A stretch of DNA of 64,000 bases from Kaistella antarctica (GCF_900109615.1 NZ_FOIX01000001.1:1-64000); one strand, 5' to 3'; counted from the stretch's first letter, positions 23,888 to 32,980 are shown. The notes: a model not told the origin generated them from the letters alone. Numbers and translations: made by a program.

Positions 23888-24394
23888 TTAATTCGTCACG
23901 GGAGCACTATTGAAACCAATTGAGGTTTTCAAAGAAATATCTGAGGTAGGTGATTGTTTTAAAACATATACTATTTTCGCTTGTACATTGCCAGATTTCA
24001 TCATGTTGTCAAACGTATTCGTCGTACTCACATCCATTGAAAGTGAATTCCCTACATTATCTGGAATGGATTCGCGAGAGGCGACCAAAACTTGATTGCT
24101 TCCGCTATTAGAAAGATAAACCTTCACTGATTTAAAAACACCCATGCTCGTTCCTGAACCGACCGAAAGGGTGGCATTGGTTACTCTGATGTCTTTCACA
24201 TTCGCACCAGATCCTGTAATCTGATTAATACTTTGCGCTGCAGACACACTTGATAATTCTGTATTTGCGGGCGAACCTGCAGCAACTAAAACCGTCGCGT
24301 TATAAGGAAACGTATTTTGTAAAATCGAAGAAACAGTAGAACAACTTGCAAGTGTTGCTGTCGCGACGATTGCTGATAAAAACATATTTTTCAT
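23888..24394 (-). CDS. Hypothetical lipoprotein
   Basis: 168 residues. The signal peptide MKNMFLSAIVATATLASC carries a lipobox with Cys18. The mature part is rich in Ser, Val, Ala and Asn with alternating beta pattern and no Cys. I recognise no family. It looks like a small beta-structured envelope lipoprotein. It stands alone between a dispersed repeat/terminator downstream and the divergent DUF892 gene upstream. Confidence 0.7.
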   Translation of the reverse strand: MKNMFLSAIVATATLASCSTVSSILQNTFPYNATVLVAAGSPANTELSSVSAAQSINQITGSGANVKDIRVTNATLSVGSGTSMGVFKSVKVYLSNSGSNQVLVASRESIPDNVGNSLSMDVSTTNTFDNMMKSGNVQAKIVYVLKQSPTSDISLKTSIGFNSAPVTN

Positions 24395-24531
24395 AATGGT
24401 AGTATTTTATTAATGGCTGTCATTCAGAAATTAGACCAATTGAGCGGTTTAACATAAGATTAACTATTCAAACCCTTGAATGGAAAGGTAATTGCACTTA
24501 TCACCTCATTAACATCTAAAAAATAAATATT

Positions 24532-25044
24532 ATGATTTCAGACAAAATGAAAAACTCGGACTTTCACAAATTTTTTGTAGATGAATTGAAAGATTTGTAT
24601 TGGGCAGAAAACGCTTTATTAAAAGAGTTGCCAAAGATGGAGAAAGCAGCGACAAGTAAAGAATTAGCAGAGAGTTTTGCCAAGCACCATGAAGAAACAA
24701 AAGAACATATTTCTCGTCTTGAAAAAGTTTTCGAAAGTTTAGGCGAAAAAGCAGAAGGAATAAAATGTGAGGCGATGGAAGGAATTCTAAAAGAAGGAAA
24801 ATCCATTATTGAAGATACAGCAAAAGATACCTTTACCAGAGATGCTGGACTGGTTTTAGCTGCTCAAAAAGTAGAACATTATGAGATTGCAACATATGGA
24901 ACTTTGAAAGTTTTTGCAAGTCACATGGGACATAAAGAAGCCGAAAGATTATTAGCCGAAACGCTGGATAATGAAAAAGCAACCAACGGAACATTAACGG
25001 GACTTGCTGAAAGATTTATCAATCAAAAAGCAGTTTCTGAATAG
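24532..25044 (+). CDS. DUF892 (YciE/YciF-type) ferritin-like protein
   Basis: 170 residues, all helical. FHKFFVDELKDLYWAENALLKELPKM is split here for length: the first helix (about 9-34) is the DUF892 signature. AKHHEETKEHISRLEKVF and AAQKVEHYEIATYGTLKVFA carry the Glu/His residues of the ferritin-like di-iron fold. E. coli relatives are stress-induced. ATGs at 24532 and 24547 are both possible; the second (MKNSDFHKFF) is the closer match to the family. Followed by a bidirectional terminator. Confidence 0.88.
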   Translation: MISDKMKNSDFHKFFVDELKDLYWAENALLKELPKMEKAATSKELAESFAKHHEETKEHISRLEKVFESLGEKAEGIKCEAMEGILKEGKSIIEDTAKDTFTRDAGLVLAAQKVEHYEIATYGTLKVFASHMGHKEAERLLAETLDNEKATNGTLTGLAERFINQKAVSE

Positions 25045-25070
25045 TTGAAATAAATTGACGACAATAAAAA

Positions 25071-25091
25071 AATCCATCGTTACGATGGATT
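25071..25091 (+). terminator. Bidirectional terminator between convergent genes
   Basis: A 9-bp perfect stem (AATCCATCG / CGATGGATT) with a TTA loop, A-run on the left and T-run on the right. It serves both the DUF892 gene and the convergent lipoprotein gene. Confidence 0.85.
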
Positions 25092-25101
25092 TTTTTTGTT
25101 C

Positions 25102-25623
25102 TTATTTTATGTTGACGGTAAATTTACCTTTTGCTTCTCCAGAAGCCATCAAACTTTTACCGATGATTAACCAAACTTCACCGGGTTTGCTAATATCTTG
25201 TGACATTTCTAAACCGAAAGGACCATCATACTCACCATTCGCCAATTTGATTTGGTTAAAACGAATATTCATATTGGAATTAGATGGAGTGATTTTTCCT
25301 ACTATTTTCTTGCCATCAAAATTTTTAATTTTTAAAACAAATTTTTGTTGATCAGTCGTGAACTCATCAGAGATCGTCAACGGAATCATATCTGCATTTA
25401 CGGTTTTGATAATACTGTCGCCAGCTATGACGCGGAATGTTTTTGAAACTGTTTTTGGTTTTTCTTGATCGAGAATGACGAGGCCGTTTGCTGAAGAATC
25501 CATTTCTAGAGGTTTACCATCAGAAACGATGATTGAGTCTTCATTCATTACGGTTTCTGTAACTGCCTCATTTTTCTGACAAGACATCATTAATAAAGGA
25601 AGGATTGCGAGTAATTTTTTCAT
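25102..25623 (-). CDS. Hypothetical lipoprotein
   Basis: 173 residues. MKKLLAILPLLMMSC is a signal peptide with a lipobox Cys15, followed by Gln-Lys-Asn-Glu. The mature part is acidic at first, then beta-rich (for example SKTFRVIAGDSII, KFVLKIKNFDGKKIVGKITP) and ends KGKFTVNIK. No domain recognised. Convergent with the DUF892 gene, sharing a terminator. Confidence 0.7.
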   Translation of the reverse strand: MKKLLAILPLLMMSCQKNEAVTETVMNEDSIIVSDGKPLEMDSSANGLVILDQEKPKTVSKTFRVIAGDSIIKTVNADMIPLTISDEFTTDQQKFVLKIKNFDGKKIVGKITPSNSNMNIRFNQIKLANGEYDGPFGLEMSQDISKPGEVWLIIGKSLMASGEAKGKFTVNIK

Positions 25624-25740
25624 TTTAGAATAGATTTTTAATTACAATTAGAAGTTGCTAATTAGTGTTTTTAATTTTATCAGTCTTTCAAACTGTTTCA
25701 TTCATCAACAGCAAGTTAGGGCTTTTAAAAACAAGTTTCG

Positions 25741-25748
25741 TACCTTTG
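25741..25748 (+). promoter_or_regulatory. -7 element of the PspC/GNAT unit
   Basis: TACCTTTG, a perfect TAnnTTTG, lies 21 nt upstream of the ATG at 25770. Confidence 0.5.
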
Positions 25749-25769
25749 GACTTCTAAAAACGGATAAAA

Positions 25770-25991
25770 ATGTTAAGCAACTTGCGTCACAATCTGGAAA
25801 AGCAATGGTTTGGTGTCCTCACAAGAATGGGCGCTAAATTGGGTATTCCGGTTTCTAAATTGCGCGTGTTTTTTATCTACTCTACTTTTGCGACCGCGGG
25901 AGTTTTCTTCCTCATTTATTTAGGATTGGCCTTCACGCTGTGGATTAAAGATATGTTTATTACCAGACGACCCAGCGTTTTCGACTTATGA
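25770..25991 (+). CDS. Small PspC-domain membrane protein
   Basis: 73 residues. The PspC-like core GVLTRMGAKLGIPVSKLRVFFIY is visible at about 15-38. A membrane helix (about 40-62) follows, then a basic tail. PspC domains are membrane parts of phage-shock-type envelope stress responses; free-standing small versions are common in Bacteroidota. Its TGA overlaps the ATG of the acetyltransferase gene (ATGA). Confidence 0.75.
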   Translation: MLSNLRHNLEKQWFGVLTRMGAKLGIPVSKLRVFFIYSTFATAGVFFLIYLGLAFTLWIKDMFITRRPSVFDL

Positions 25992-26503
25992 TTTGGTTTG
26001 AAGAATTGCAGACGCGAAAAAAACTTTCGAGAATATATGCTGCGTATGAATCGACCTTCCCGATTGATGAACGGCGAGATGAAAACCAGTTTCTTGCCTT
26101 ATTGGATAATCCTGCCAGTTTTATTTTCATTGTTAAAAATGACGAAACCCCCGTTGGTTATGTCATTCTTTGGAAATTGGAAACTTGTCATTACTTAGAG
26201 CATTTTGAAGTCTTTGAAGAATTTCGCAACTTGAAACTCGGTTCTAAAGTTATTGCACAATTGCAGGAAAAATTTGGCGATCTACTTTTGGAATCCGAAC
26301 CGAGCAATTTAGATGAAATGGCGGCGCGAAGAATTAACTTCTATTTACGGAATGGGTTTGCAATCGTTTCTGAAGAATACATTCAACCAAGTTATGGACC
26401 TGGAAAAAATTCAATGAACTTATTTCTGCTGAGCAACTATACTCTGGAAAATGTGAAAACAATCGAGCAGGAACTTCATCGCAAGGTTTACGGAGTTTTT
26501 TGA
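25988..26503 (+). CDS. GNAT family N-acetyltransferase
   Basis: 171 residues. Central GNAT motifs: PVGYVILWKLE (beta 4), HYLEHFEVFEEFRNLKLGSKVIAQLQEKF (acetyl-CoA loop and helix, with the R/Q-x-x-G-x-G/A-type segment), then RRINFYLRNGFAIV. It transfers an acetyl group to an unknown amine. Coupled to the PspC-like gene by a 4-nt overlap; a functional link is not evident. Confidence 0.85.
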   Translation: MIWFEELQTRKKLSRIYAAYESTFPIDERRDENQFLALLDNPASFIFIVKNDETPVGYVILWKLETCHYLEHFEVFEEFRNLKLGSKVIAQLQEKFGDLLLESEPSNLDEMAARRINFYLRNGFAIVSEEYIQPSYGPGKNSMNLFLLSNYTLENVKTIEQELHRKVYGVF

Positions 26504-26716
26504 TTAGCAATTAAAACCTCATCAAATATCCTGCAGTTTCATCGCAGGCATTCTGTATTTGTTGCTGCGTAAATTTAATTCCTTTACTGGTTTGATTTAA
26601 TAATCAAGTCTTTCTAAAACTTGCAAATTTTTCTCTTAAAATAAATTCACTGTAAAAAAGGGTGAAAACCTCGTAATAGATATCGTGTTTTCTCATTAAT
26701 TTTATAAAAAAAAATT

Positions 26717-29437
26717 ATGGGATTTCTAGAACGCTCTTTAGAAATGTTATTCAACACCATTAAATATAATGGCTTGTATATCTTTTTGAGTCTGCTATTT
26801 CCGCTGATGTTTTACAAACTTGATGCAGGAAGAGAAATTGTTTTGTTTTTGCTGAATGATAAGCAGCAATACAATATTAGTTTAATCGCGTTCTCATTTT
26901 CGCTCATCAGCTTAGCGATTTGGTGCATTCCTGTTTTGGCGATTGACTACTTTAAAATCGTCACCGATGGAAAAGTTGATAAGAATGAACTCTTTGAAAA
27001 GCTCGACAATAATTACAACGGCACTATACAAGAATCTGTAACCCCATCAAACAACAAGACAATTACGCCGCAAATTCCCGTAAAATATCTATCTATTTTT
27101 CCCTGGATTATTTTTGTTTCTACCATGGCCGTAGTTTTCTACAATAACAAAGCTCTTTTTTTCGTAGGTATCATTTGTTGTGTCGCTCCAATAGTCTTGG
27201 TTAATATTTTAATTAAGAGAAATGTAACCAAACTTAGAAATATATTTTGGGAAAAAGAAACAAAAAAATGGGTGTTTTTCTATTCGATTAGTGGCTTTTT
27301 TATTATTTATCTGCTGCTCCCGTTTTTATTTCGCAATTATGATCAACACCGGTTTGCCTTAATCCTTTATTATATTCTGGGATTTGTAATGCATTATTCT
27401 TTTATCTACCTCTACGATCTCATCCGAAAATTAGAAATTGATGATCCGCTAGACAGCGCAGCGCAACAAGGCAAACCCTTGGCTTTTAATTATCAGTCTG
27501 CCCGACTTATTCATGTAGGCGTTATCGTTTCAGTCATTGTGTTGCTGGTTGTTTTTTACATTTATAATCAAAAAGCTAACCTAGGAGAATTCAATCCTAT
27601 TGTGGTTTCGGTGGCCATTTCTTGCTTTTTAATTCTTGGTTTTGAGTTTTTTATTTCGTCTCAAATTCTAATTGTCAATATGGTCGGAAATGATACTTTA
27701 AAATTGAAACTGTATAAGTTCGCTGTGATTATCGGTTCCGTGGTGTTGCTTTACGCGTACTTTTTTTCCTCCTTTAATAATCATTTAATCAGAAAAGAAA
27801 ATATTGTGAATTATGAAAAGACTGATTATGACCGGTTGAAATTGGAGGACTATTTCCAAAAATGGTACGACGAAAAAAACACAGACCTTAACAATAATCA
27901 AAAAGATAGTGTTTTCACCGTATATCTGGTTTCTGGACAGGGCGGAGGCTCACGAGCTGGAGCTTGGTTTTTGATGAACATGCTTTATATGGATGCGAAA
28001 AATGCAAGTTTTTACGATCATGTTTTTAGCATTTCTACCGTGTCAGGATCCTCGTCGGGAGCCAATATGTATTACGCCATGCATCAATTAGGAACGGTTG
28101 TTAACCCTAACAGACAGCAATACGATGAGACCACCAAGAAAACAGATAGTATTACTTATAATAAAATTAAAAATTTTACCAAAAACATCTATAATAGGAA
28201 CTACTTAAATAGTGGCATTTTCGGACTTATTTTGAATGATTTCTCCGTAGATGCCCTTACCAATAGTTTTTTTAATGAGAGAAAAGACCGCAATTACACT
28301 TTGCAAAAGGAAGAATTAAAAGCTTTTGAAGAAAGCTATTTTAGATTGTATCCGACTGGAATGCAGCAGGAAAAAAACGCGTCGAGGAAGCAAACTATGA
28401 TCAATGACTCTCTGGCAAAAATAAAAACAATCAGAAATTACTTTGAAGGAGATTTTCTCAGTATTTATAAAAATAATTATTCAAATCCTTTATTTTTCTT
28501 AAACACTACCATTATCGATGATGGCACCAAAGGTATTTTCAGTCCAGTAAAAATGGGCTTCTCGATGTTTCGGGATTTGTATGGCGATTACAGAATGTGC
28601 AACGCGAGCGATAATTATGCCTTGCCAATGGTTGCTTGCGTCAATCAAAGCCAAGCTTTTCCCATGATGAATGCCTATAGTTATTTGCACGGATCTGGCA
28701 GACTAGGAGATGGCGGAATGTACGAGAATTCGGGAACTGAAACAACCTTAGAAATCTACAAAACCCTTCGGAAATATTGCGATGAGAAAAAAATAAAAGT
28801 AGAATTTGTGTTACTTAATTTAATGAATAGTAAAATTAACGGCAGACAAAACAACGATTTTTCAAAAGCGTCTTACCTCAACACCCTTTCTGCAATGGCA
28901 AACAACCCTTTCTTCGGACACGAATTTATTGCCTACGAAAAATTGAAAAATGAAATTACCAATCCGACGGATTTCATATCGATCATCCCAGAAAACAAAT
29001 ATACTTTAACCAGAATGCTGAGCGCCGCAACCATTGATTCTCTCTTCAAAAATATCACTGTGAAAAATAAAACCATCAGCGATAACGCGCTGAACAAAAT
29101 TTCTAGGGGATATAAAAGCAGCTCCGAAACCGACTCAGCAGCAATCGACGGAAATTTAACCAAAGTTTTTATTCAGTATTCCGGGCAAGTTGGATTAGCA
29201 ACCAGATTGAAACAAAATCTTACAAAAAAGGGTTACAAGGTTCAGGCGCTGGATTTTGTACCGTCGGAAAATTCAATAAACAGCGTTCGATATTTTCATG
29301 ATGAAGATGAAGGTCTAGCAAAGAGATTAAAATATGAAGTAAAACTCCAAACCAAAAGAAATGTTGAGGTTGAAAATTTTGGGAAAATCTATCCTTTTGT
29401 TCCTAAAAAACAAATTGAAGTTTGGCTGGCGGAGTGA
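26717..29437 (+). CDS. Membrane-anchored patatin-like phospholipase
   Basis: 906 residues in three parts. The first about 370 contain eight or nine membrane helices. The middle is a patatin-type acyl hydrolase: oxyanion loop SGQGGGSRAG (406-415), nucleophile Ser446 in GSSSG (444-448), and catalytic Asp665 in GDGG. A C-terminal segment of about 85 residues (FIQYSGQVGLATRLKQNL ... SVRYFHDEDEGLAKRL) resembles the small LytR-C-like alpha/beta domains found at the ends of some effector and envelope proteins. All catalytic residues are present, so it is probably an active lipase acting at the membrane. It stands alone. Substrate unknown. Confidence 0.8.
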   Translation: MGFLERSLEMLFNTIKYNGLYIFLSLLFPLMFYKLDAGREIVLFLLNDKQQYNISLIAFSFSLISLAIWCIPVLAIDYFKIVTDGKVDKNELFEKLDNNYNGTIQESVTPSNNKTITPQIPVKYLSIFPWIIFVSTMAVVFYNNKALFFVGIICCVAPIVLVNILIKRNVTKLRNIFWEKETKKWVFFYSISGFFIIYLLLPFLFRNYDQHRFALILYYILGFVMHYSFIYLYDLIRKLEIDDPLDSAAQQGKPLAFNYQSARLIHVGVIVSVIVLLVVFYIYNQKANLGEFNPIVVSVAISCFLILGFEFFISSQILIVNMVGNDTLKLKLYKFAVIIGSVVLLYAYFFSSFNNHLIRKENIVNYEKTDYDRLKLEDYFQKWYDEKNTDLNNNQKDSVFTVYLVSGQGGGSRAGAWFLMNMLYMDAKNASFYDHVFSISTVSGSSSGANMYYAMHQLGTVVNPNRQQYDETTKKTDSITYNKIKNFTKNIYNRNYLNSGIFGLILNDFSVDALTNSFFNERKDRNYTLQKEELKAFEESYFRLYPTGMQQEKNASRKQTMINDSLAKIKTIRNYFEGDFLSIYKNNYSNPLFFLNTTIIDDGTKGIFSPVKMGFSMFRDLYGDYRMCNASDNYALPMVACVNQSQAFPMMNAYSYLHGSGRLGDGGMYENSGTETTLEIYKTLRKYCDEKKIKVEFVLLNLMNSKINGRQNNDFSKASYLNTLSAMANNPFFGHEFIAYEKLKNEITNPTDFISIIPENKYTLTRMLSAATIDSLFKNITVKNKTISDNALNKISRGYKSSSETDSAAIDGNLTKVFIQYSGQVGLATRLKQNLTKKGYKVQALDFVPSENSINSVRYFHDEDEGLAKRLKYEVKLQTKRNVEVENFGKIYPFVPKKQIEVWLAE

Positions 29438-29514
29438 TAAAATTACTTGCAAAAATCTTTTAGAAATTTGCGTAATCGATTTTAATTAAAAAAGTGAAAT
29501 TTAATTCTAGTTCT

Positions 29515-29886
29515 TTATTGATTTTCAGATTCGTCGGACGTTTTATTCTCGGGAGTAATCGGCGTCGCGTGAGTCAGTAATTTCTCGATCACTTTCTCGG
29601 TTTCCTGGTCGGACGAAATTCCATACCCATTGACTAATGTTCCTTTAATATTAAATTTAGGAGAAGAAATTACGTACAAAATCGACTGATCATCCGGATT
29701 AGATTCACCTTCAAAACGATACACTTTATCAATTTGAAATTCGGTCGGCGACAATTTAACATTGGCCTGATGACAAACGATACATTCTTCGTGAATATTA
29801 AAATCGTGGATATACCCTATTTTGACTAACCCGTTGATTGTTTCAGATAAAGTTCCAAAACTTTCTTTTAAAAGATCTGCATTCAT
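29515..29886 (-). CDS. Small conserved hypothetical protein
   Basis: 123 residues, soluble. Short homologues in Bacteroidota are sometimes labelled phosphoribosylpyrophosphate synthetase, but nothing of that enzyme (no PRPP-binding motif) is present. It contains CIVCHQ (about 36-41) and a segment VYRFEGESNPDDQSILYVISSP with an alternating beta pattern. The C-terminus is Thr/Glu-rich. Function unknown. It follows the SIMPL gene with a gap of 89 nt. Confidence 0.65.
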   Translation of the reverse strand: MNADLLKESFGTLSETINGLVKIGYIHDFNIHEECIVCHQANVKLSPTEFQIDKVYRFEGESNPDDQSILYVISSPKFNIKGTLVNGYGISSDQETEKVIEKLLTHATPITPENKTSDESENQ

Positions 29887-29975
29887 TTTTTTAGGTATTT
29901 AATTAGTGTAAAACTACGTTCGGTTTCAACTTTTATAAGAAGTTTTTCACTTCAGATTCTACTTTAGCAAAAACC

Positions 29976-30707
29976 TTAGTTGACTTGATATTCCAGTTTA
30001 ATGGTAATGCTGGCCTCTTTATCTTTGGAAGAGGTATTGAAAGTTCCGCCATAAGAATATTCTTCAGTAGAATTGGGCGCGGTAATTTGCGTAATTCCCA
30101 TGGTAGCTTTTTTAAGATTTCCCAATTTCGCACCTGCATTTTCGGCGATTTTCTCAGCGCGCTGTTTTGCATCTTTGGTGGCGTCAGCAATCATTTGATG
30201 TTTAACATCTCCTAATTTTGTATAGAAATAATTGGGTGGTGAAGAAGTAAACTCTATTCCCAAATTGATAATTTCGGTAATGTTTCTGGAAAGATTTTCA
30301 ACTTTAGCCACGTCTTTACTGTCGATAGAAACCGTTTGTGAAAGTTGATAGCCGGAGAAAGTTTGGGTACTTCTTCCATTTGCATCGCTGCCGTAATTAA
30401 ATTGTTTCTGGATATCTACGGCAGAAAAAACCATTTGGTCTTTAGCAATTCCTTTCGACACCAAATAATTTTCAATCACTTTTTTATCGTTGGCGAGTTC
30501 ATCGTAGGCGGACTTTAATTCAAAACTGTTCCGCGAGAAATTCCCACTCCAGGCAATAAGATCTGACGTAAATCTATTCGTGCCCAATCCCGTAACTGAA
30601 ATCGTATTATCAGCTTTGTTTCTATTTTTAATAGCACTGCCTAAAAAAGCAAGTCCGATAATAAAACCCGCAGCTGCAATAGCGATGGCTATAATATTTC
30701 TGTTCAT
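29976..30707 (-). CDS. SIMPL domain protein (DUF541)
   Basis: 243 residues. An N-terminal membrane anchor or signal (about 5-27) is followed by the SIMPL fold: ISVTGLGTNRFTSDLIAW, then YQLSQTVSIDSKDVAKVENLSRNIT and AIKDAKQRAEKIAENAGAKLG-like helices (here DATKDAKQRAEKIAENAG), ending ASITIKLEYQVN. SIMPL proteins are periplasmic or surface proteins of poorly known role. Probably single or leading the small downstream gene. Confidence 0.88.
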   Translation of the reverse strand: MNRNIIAIAIAAAGFIIGLAFLGSAIKNRNKADNTISVTGLGTNRFTSDLIAWSGNFSRNSFELKSAYDELANDKKVIENYLVSKGIAKDQMVFSAVDIQKQFNYGSDANGRSTQTFSGYQLSQTVSIDSKDVAKVENLSRNITEIINLGIEFTSSPPNYFYTKLGDVKHQMIADATKDAKQRAEKIAENAGAKLGNLKKATMGITQITAPNSTEEYSYGGTFNTSSKDKEASITIKLEYQVN

Positions 30708-30815
30708 GAGTTTAAGTTTTGTTAGTGCTTTGTTGTATACAATTTAATGATGATTAAAGATAGGTAATAATTATTTCCCTTGGTTAAAAAAGAATTTAAG
30801 GGATAGTAGATTTTT

Positions 30816-31577
30816 TTATTGCCGAAGATATAGCGGTAGGGTGTCTTCGAGCATAAAAAGTACTTTTGAAAGATTCTGAGCTTTGATGTATGATTTAATT
30901 TCTGGTTTTAATCCAATTGAAAACTGCAAAAATTCAGAAATTCTCTCGGCTGGAATTTCCATTTTTTCAAAGTAATCATCGCCGACCTTACCTCTGATCC
31001 ATAAAATATTGTCTTGAAGATCATCATATCGGTATTGTGCTTTTTTCCTGCGTGCATAACCACTAATTAAATTATAAATCGCTTGTGGCTTTAAACTCAG
31101 CCCTAACAAGGGTAACAAAACATCATTTTTAAAATCAGCTGGCGTTTCTCTGGATTTCTCTGGCGGTGCTGGAGCGCCTACCTCTCTTCTCAGCTGCGCC
31201 ACTTTATCGAATCTTGTTAGATTTCGGGAATCTTGATTTAAATCGCCAGTCAATCGAATAGCGGGTATTTTCACTTCTTCAATTTCTTGAACACTCCGGA
31301 TAATGATAATCGACAACGGATTACTGAAATCCTGGGTGTTCAAAATTTTAAAACTTCTTTCGAAACCATCTTTAATGAAACGCAATTCATCATTCAATGA
31401 AGCTGCGATCGTAAATGTACCGTTTAGATTGGTGTAAACTTTCTGCTCGGTTTTCATATTGAAAACGAGAACTGCAGAAATCGGATTCTGATCTTCATCT
31501 TTCACCGTTCCAGAAACTTCCTGAGAACATAGAGAAATTGAAAACAAGAAAGAGAATAATGAAATTAACCGAAACAT
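30816..31577 (-). CDS. Carboxypeptidase-regulatory-like domain protein (paralogue 2)
   Basis: 253 residues. Signal peptide (MFRLISLFSFLFSISLCSQ), then a carboxypeptidase-regulatory-like beta-sandwich (about 20-95: VSGTVKDEDQNPISAVLVFN, DELRFIKDGFERSF), then a helical region with basic patches. It shares the DELRFIK-G motif and overall layout with the gene upstream (31577-32374); the two are diverged tandem duplicates. Its ATG overlaps the upstream stop by one base (TAATG). Function unknown; probably periplasmic or outer-membrane associated. Confidence 0.78.
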   Translation of the reverse strand: MFRLISLFSFLFSISLCSQEVSGTVKDEDQNPISAVLVFNMKTEQKVYTNLNGTFTIAASLNDELRFIKDGFERSFKILNTQDFSNPLSIIIIRSVQEIEEVKIPAIRLTGDLNQDSRNLTRFDKVAQLRREVGAPAPPEKSRETPADFKNDVLLPLLGLSLKPQAIYNLISGYARRKKAQYRYDDLQDNILWIRGKVGDDYFEKMEIPAERISEFLQFSIGLKPEIKSYIKAQNLSKVLFMLEDTLPLYLRQ

Positions 31578-32374
31578 TAAGAACCTACTTTATGCGTTCT
31601 GATATATTCTTTGTAGGCTAATCTCATCGCCCAGCTGATGGCGCCAACATCAAAGTTCTTACGATACAGTTTAGCTAGCGACTGAGTTTGGTCAGCATAA
31701 ATGAGGAATCTGTCGATTTGTTCTTCACCCCAGCCTTGGGAAGTATAGAAACTTAAATCTAAATTTCTTTTTACTTGGCGGTAAAACTCTTGAGTTTCTG
31801 CATAGTTCGCCGTGGTGATAGGCGGATTTTTAGATTTCTTTATGATCCCAAAGACTGCCGAAGTAATCCCTAGAATATTAACCTGTCCGGCACTATAATC
31901 TGGCGCTGTAAAGGCGGACGGTGTTGAAAGCTTAGGTGCAACTACGGTAAATGGCGTCATCATATAAGATTTCATGGTTGAATTTAATGCCACCACTCTT
32001 TTCGATGGATCTAAAGCTTTGATGTCTCTTATTAAATCTCCCGTGGCTTGAAATTTAAGTTCAATTTCTGCGATATCGTAAGGAGATTGTGTGAGGATTA
32101 TATTTAAAGATTGCGTGAAACTTTGGGTGGAAATAATGCTGGATCTTCGGTCGTAGCCACTTTTGATAAAACGAAGTTCGTCCGCTTGTTTGGCTACAAT
32201 CATAAAGTTTCCTTCTTTATCTGACAAAACTTTCTCATCAGTTCTGGTATTATAAATCACAACGGACTGCAAGGCTGTATCAAATTCAGAACTTACTTTT
32301 CCGATAACATATTGTTGAGCAAACGCTTTAACTGAAAGGGTGAGGAATAAGAAAAATAGTAGTTTTATTTTCAT
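31577..32374 (-). CDS. Carboxypeptidase-regulatory-like domain protein (paralogue 1)
   Basis: 265 residues. Signal peptide MKIKLLFFLFLTLSVKAFA, then a carboxypeptidase-regulatory-like domain (about 20-100, with DELRFIKSGYDRRSS) and a less conserved C-terminal half (about 110-265, ending SWAMRLAYKEYIRTHKVGS). Paired with the paralogue at 30816-31577. Proteins with this domain and no barrel are frequent in Flavobacteriia and uncharacterised. Confidence 0.78.
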   Translation of the reverse strand: MKIKLLFFLFLTLSVKAFAQQYVIGKVSSEFDTALQSVVIYNTRTDEKVLSDKEGNFMIVAKQADELRFIKSGYDRRSSIISTQSFTQSLNIILTQSPYDIAEIELKFQATGDLIRDIKALDPSKRVVALNSTMKSYMMTPFTVVAPKLSTPSAFTAPDYSAGQVNILGITSAVFGIIKKSKNPPITTANYAETQEFYRQVKRNLDLSFYTSQGWGEEQIDRFLIYADQTQSLAKLYRKNFDVGAISWAMRLAYKEYIRTHKVGS

Positions 32375-32765
32375 GCAGTATATTTTAGTAAAAGTAATGG
32401 GATATAAATATGATTCCGTGTTTTTGAATTTTGAGGTAAAAAGTTTAACCTGATTTAACGGCTTTTATGATTATTTTAGAAATTGCGGATTTATTATTTG
32501 TTAAAATTTCTAATAAACAGTATCGAAGTTCTGGATTTTTTAACGCAAAAACGCAAAGATTTACAAGAGATTTGATGCTAAAATTACGAGCGCAAAGGCG
32601 TTTCACTTAGCGAAGGGCGCAAAGTATTTTTTAATTATAAATACCAAAAATGATGATTTGGTCATGTATTTTCGACCTGGAAATCCTTACAGATATTCGA
32701 TGTAGAAATGACGCCTAGAAAAGTGGTGCATTTAGGTAGGCATGTAAAGAAAACCTTAATGAAAA

Positions 32766-32798
32766 AACCTTGTCAGGGTTTGAAACCCTGACAAGGTT
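32766..32798. repeat. Palindromic intergenic hairpin
   Basis: Arms AACCTTGTCAGGGTTT and its exact complement, separated by one base, form a long hairpin. An A-run on the left makes it look like a minus-strand terminator, but no minus-strand gene precedes it. Very similar palindromes are, to my recollection, dispersed in Bacteroidota spacers. Confidence 0.7.
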
Positions 32799-32884
32799 GA
32801 GCGCAGATGGAATGAGGGAAATAAGATTTTTGGCAGTAGCAAATTGCTGTTGTTTCTGAATTTTAACGGAATCGGTGAAGAAGC

Positions 32885-32980
32885 GCAATCCTGCGTAAGG
32901 GATTGAAGTGGAAATCCTTTTTTATCTTGTCATCAGACGAGATAAAAAAGATTGCAACGGAAAGCCCGACCTGAAAGAGG
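32885..32980 (+). repeat. Dispersed hairpin element, copy B
   Basis: Contains GATTGAAGTGGAAATCC, then a 14-bp hairpin stem (TTTTTTATCTTGTC / GACGAGATAAAAAA, one G-U, ATCA loop) above AATC/GATT with the same bulged C as copy A. GATTGCAACGGAAAGCCCG follows. Compared with copy A the flanks are alike and the stem is different but still paired. Located 120-220 nt upstream of ssrA. Confidence 0.6.

Noticed and set aside
26717-29437. Patatin as part of a CBASS-like defence system
   Set aside because: No cyclase, ubiquitin-like or sensor gene is adjacent, and the neighbours are ordinary. The membrane domain is unlike CBASS CapV.
29770-29790. CxxCH motif suggesting a cytochrome c
   Set aside because: The protein has no signal peptide and only one such motif, and no heme-protein context. 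Chance is the simpler reading.
32545-32630. Repeated GCAAAG words as a CRISPR or tandem repeat
   Set aside because: The words are short, irregularly spaced and degenerate. They look like low-complexity spacer sequence.
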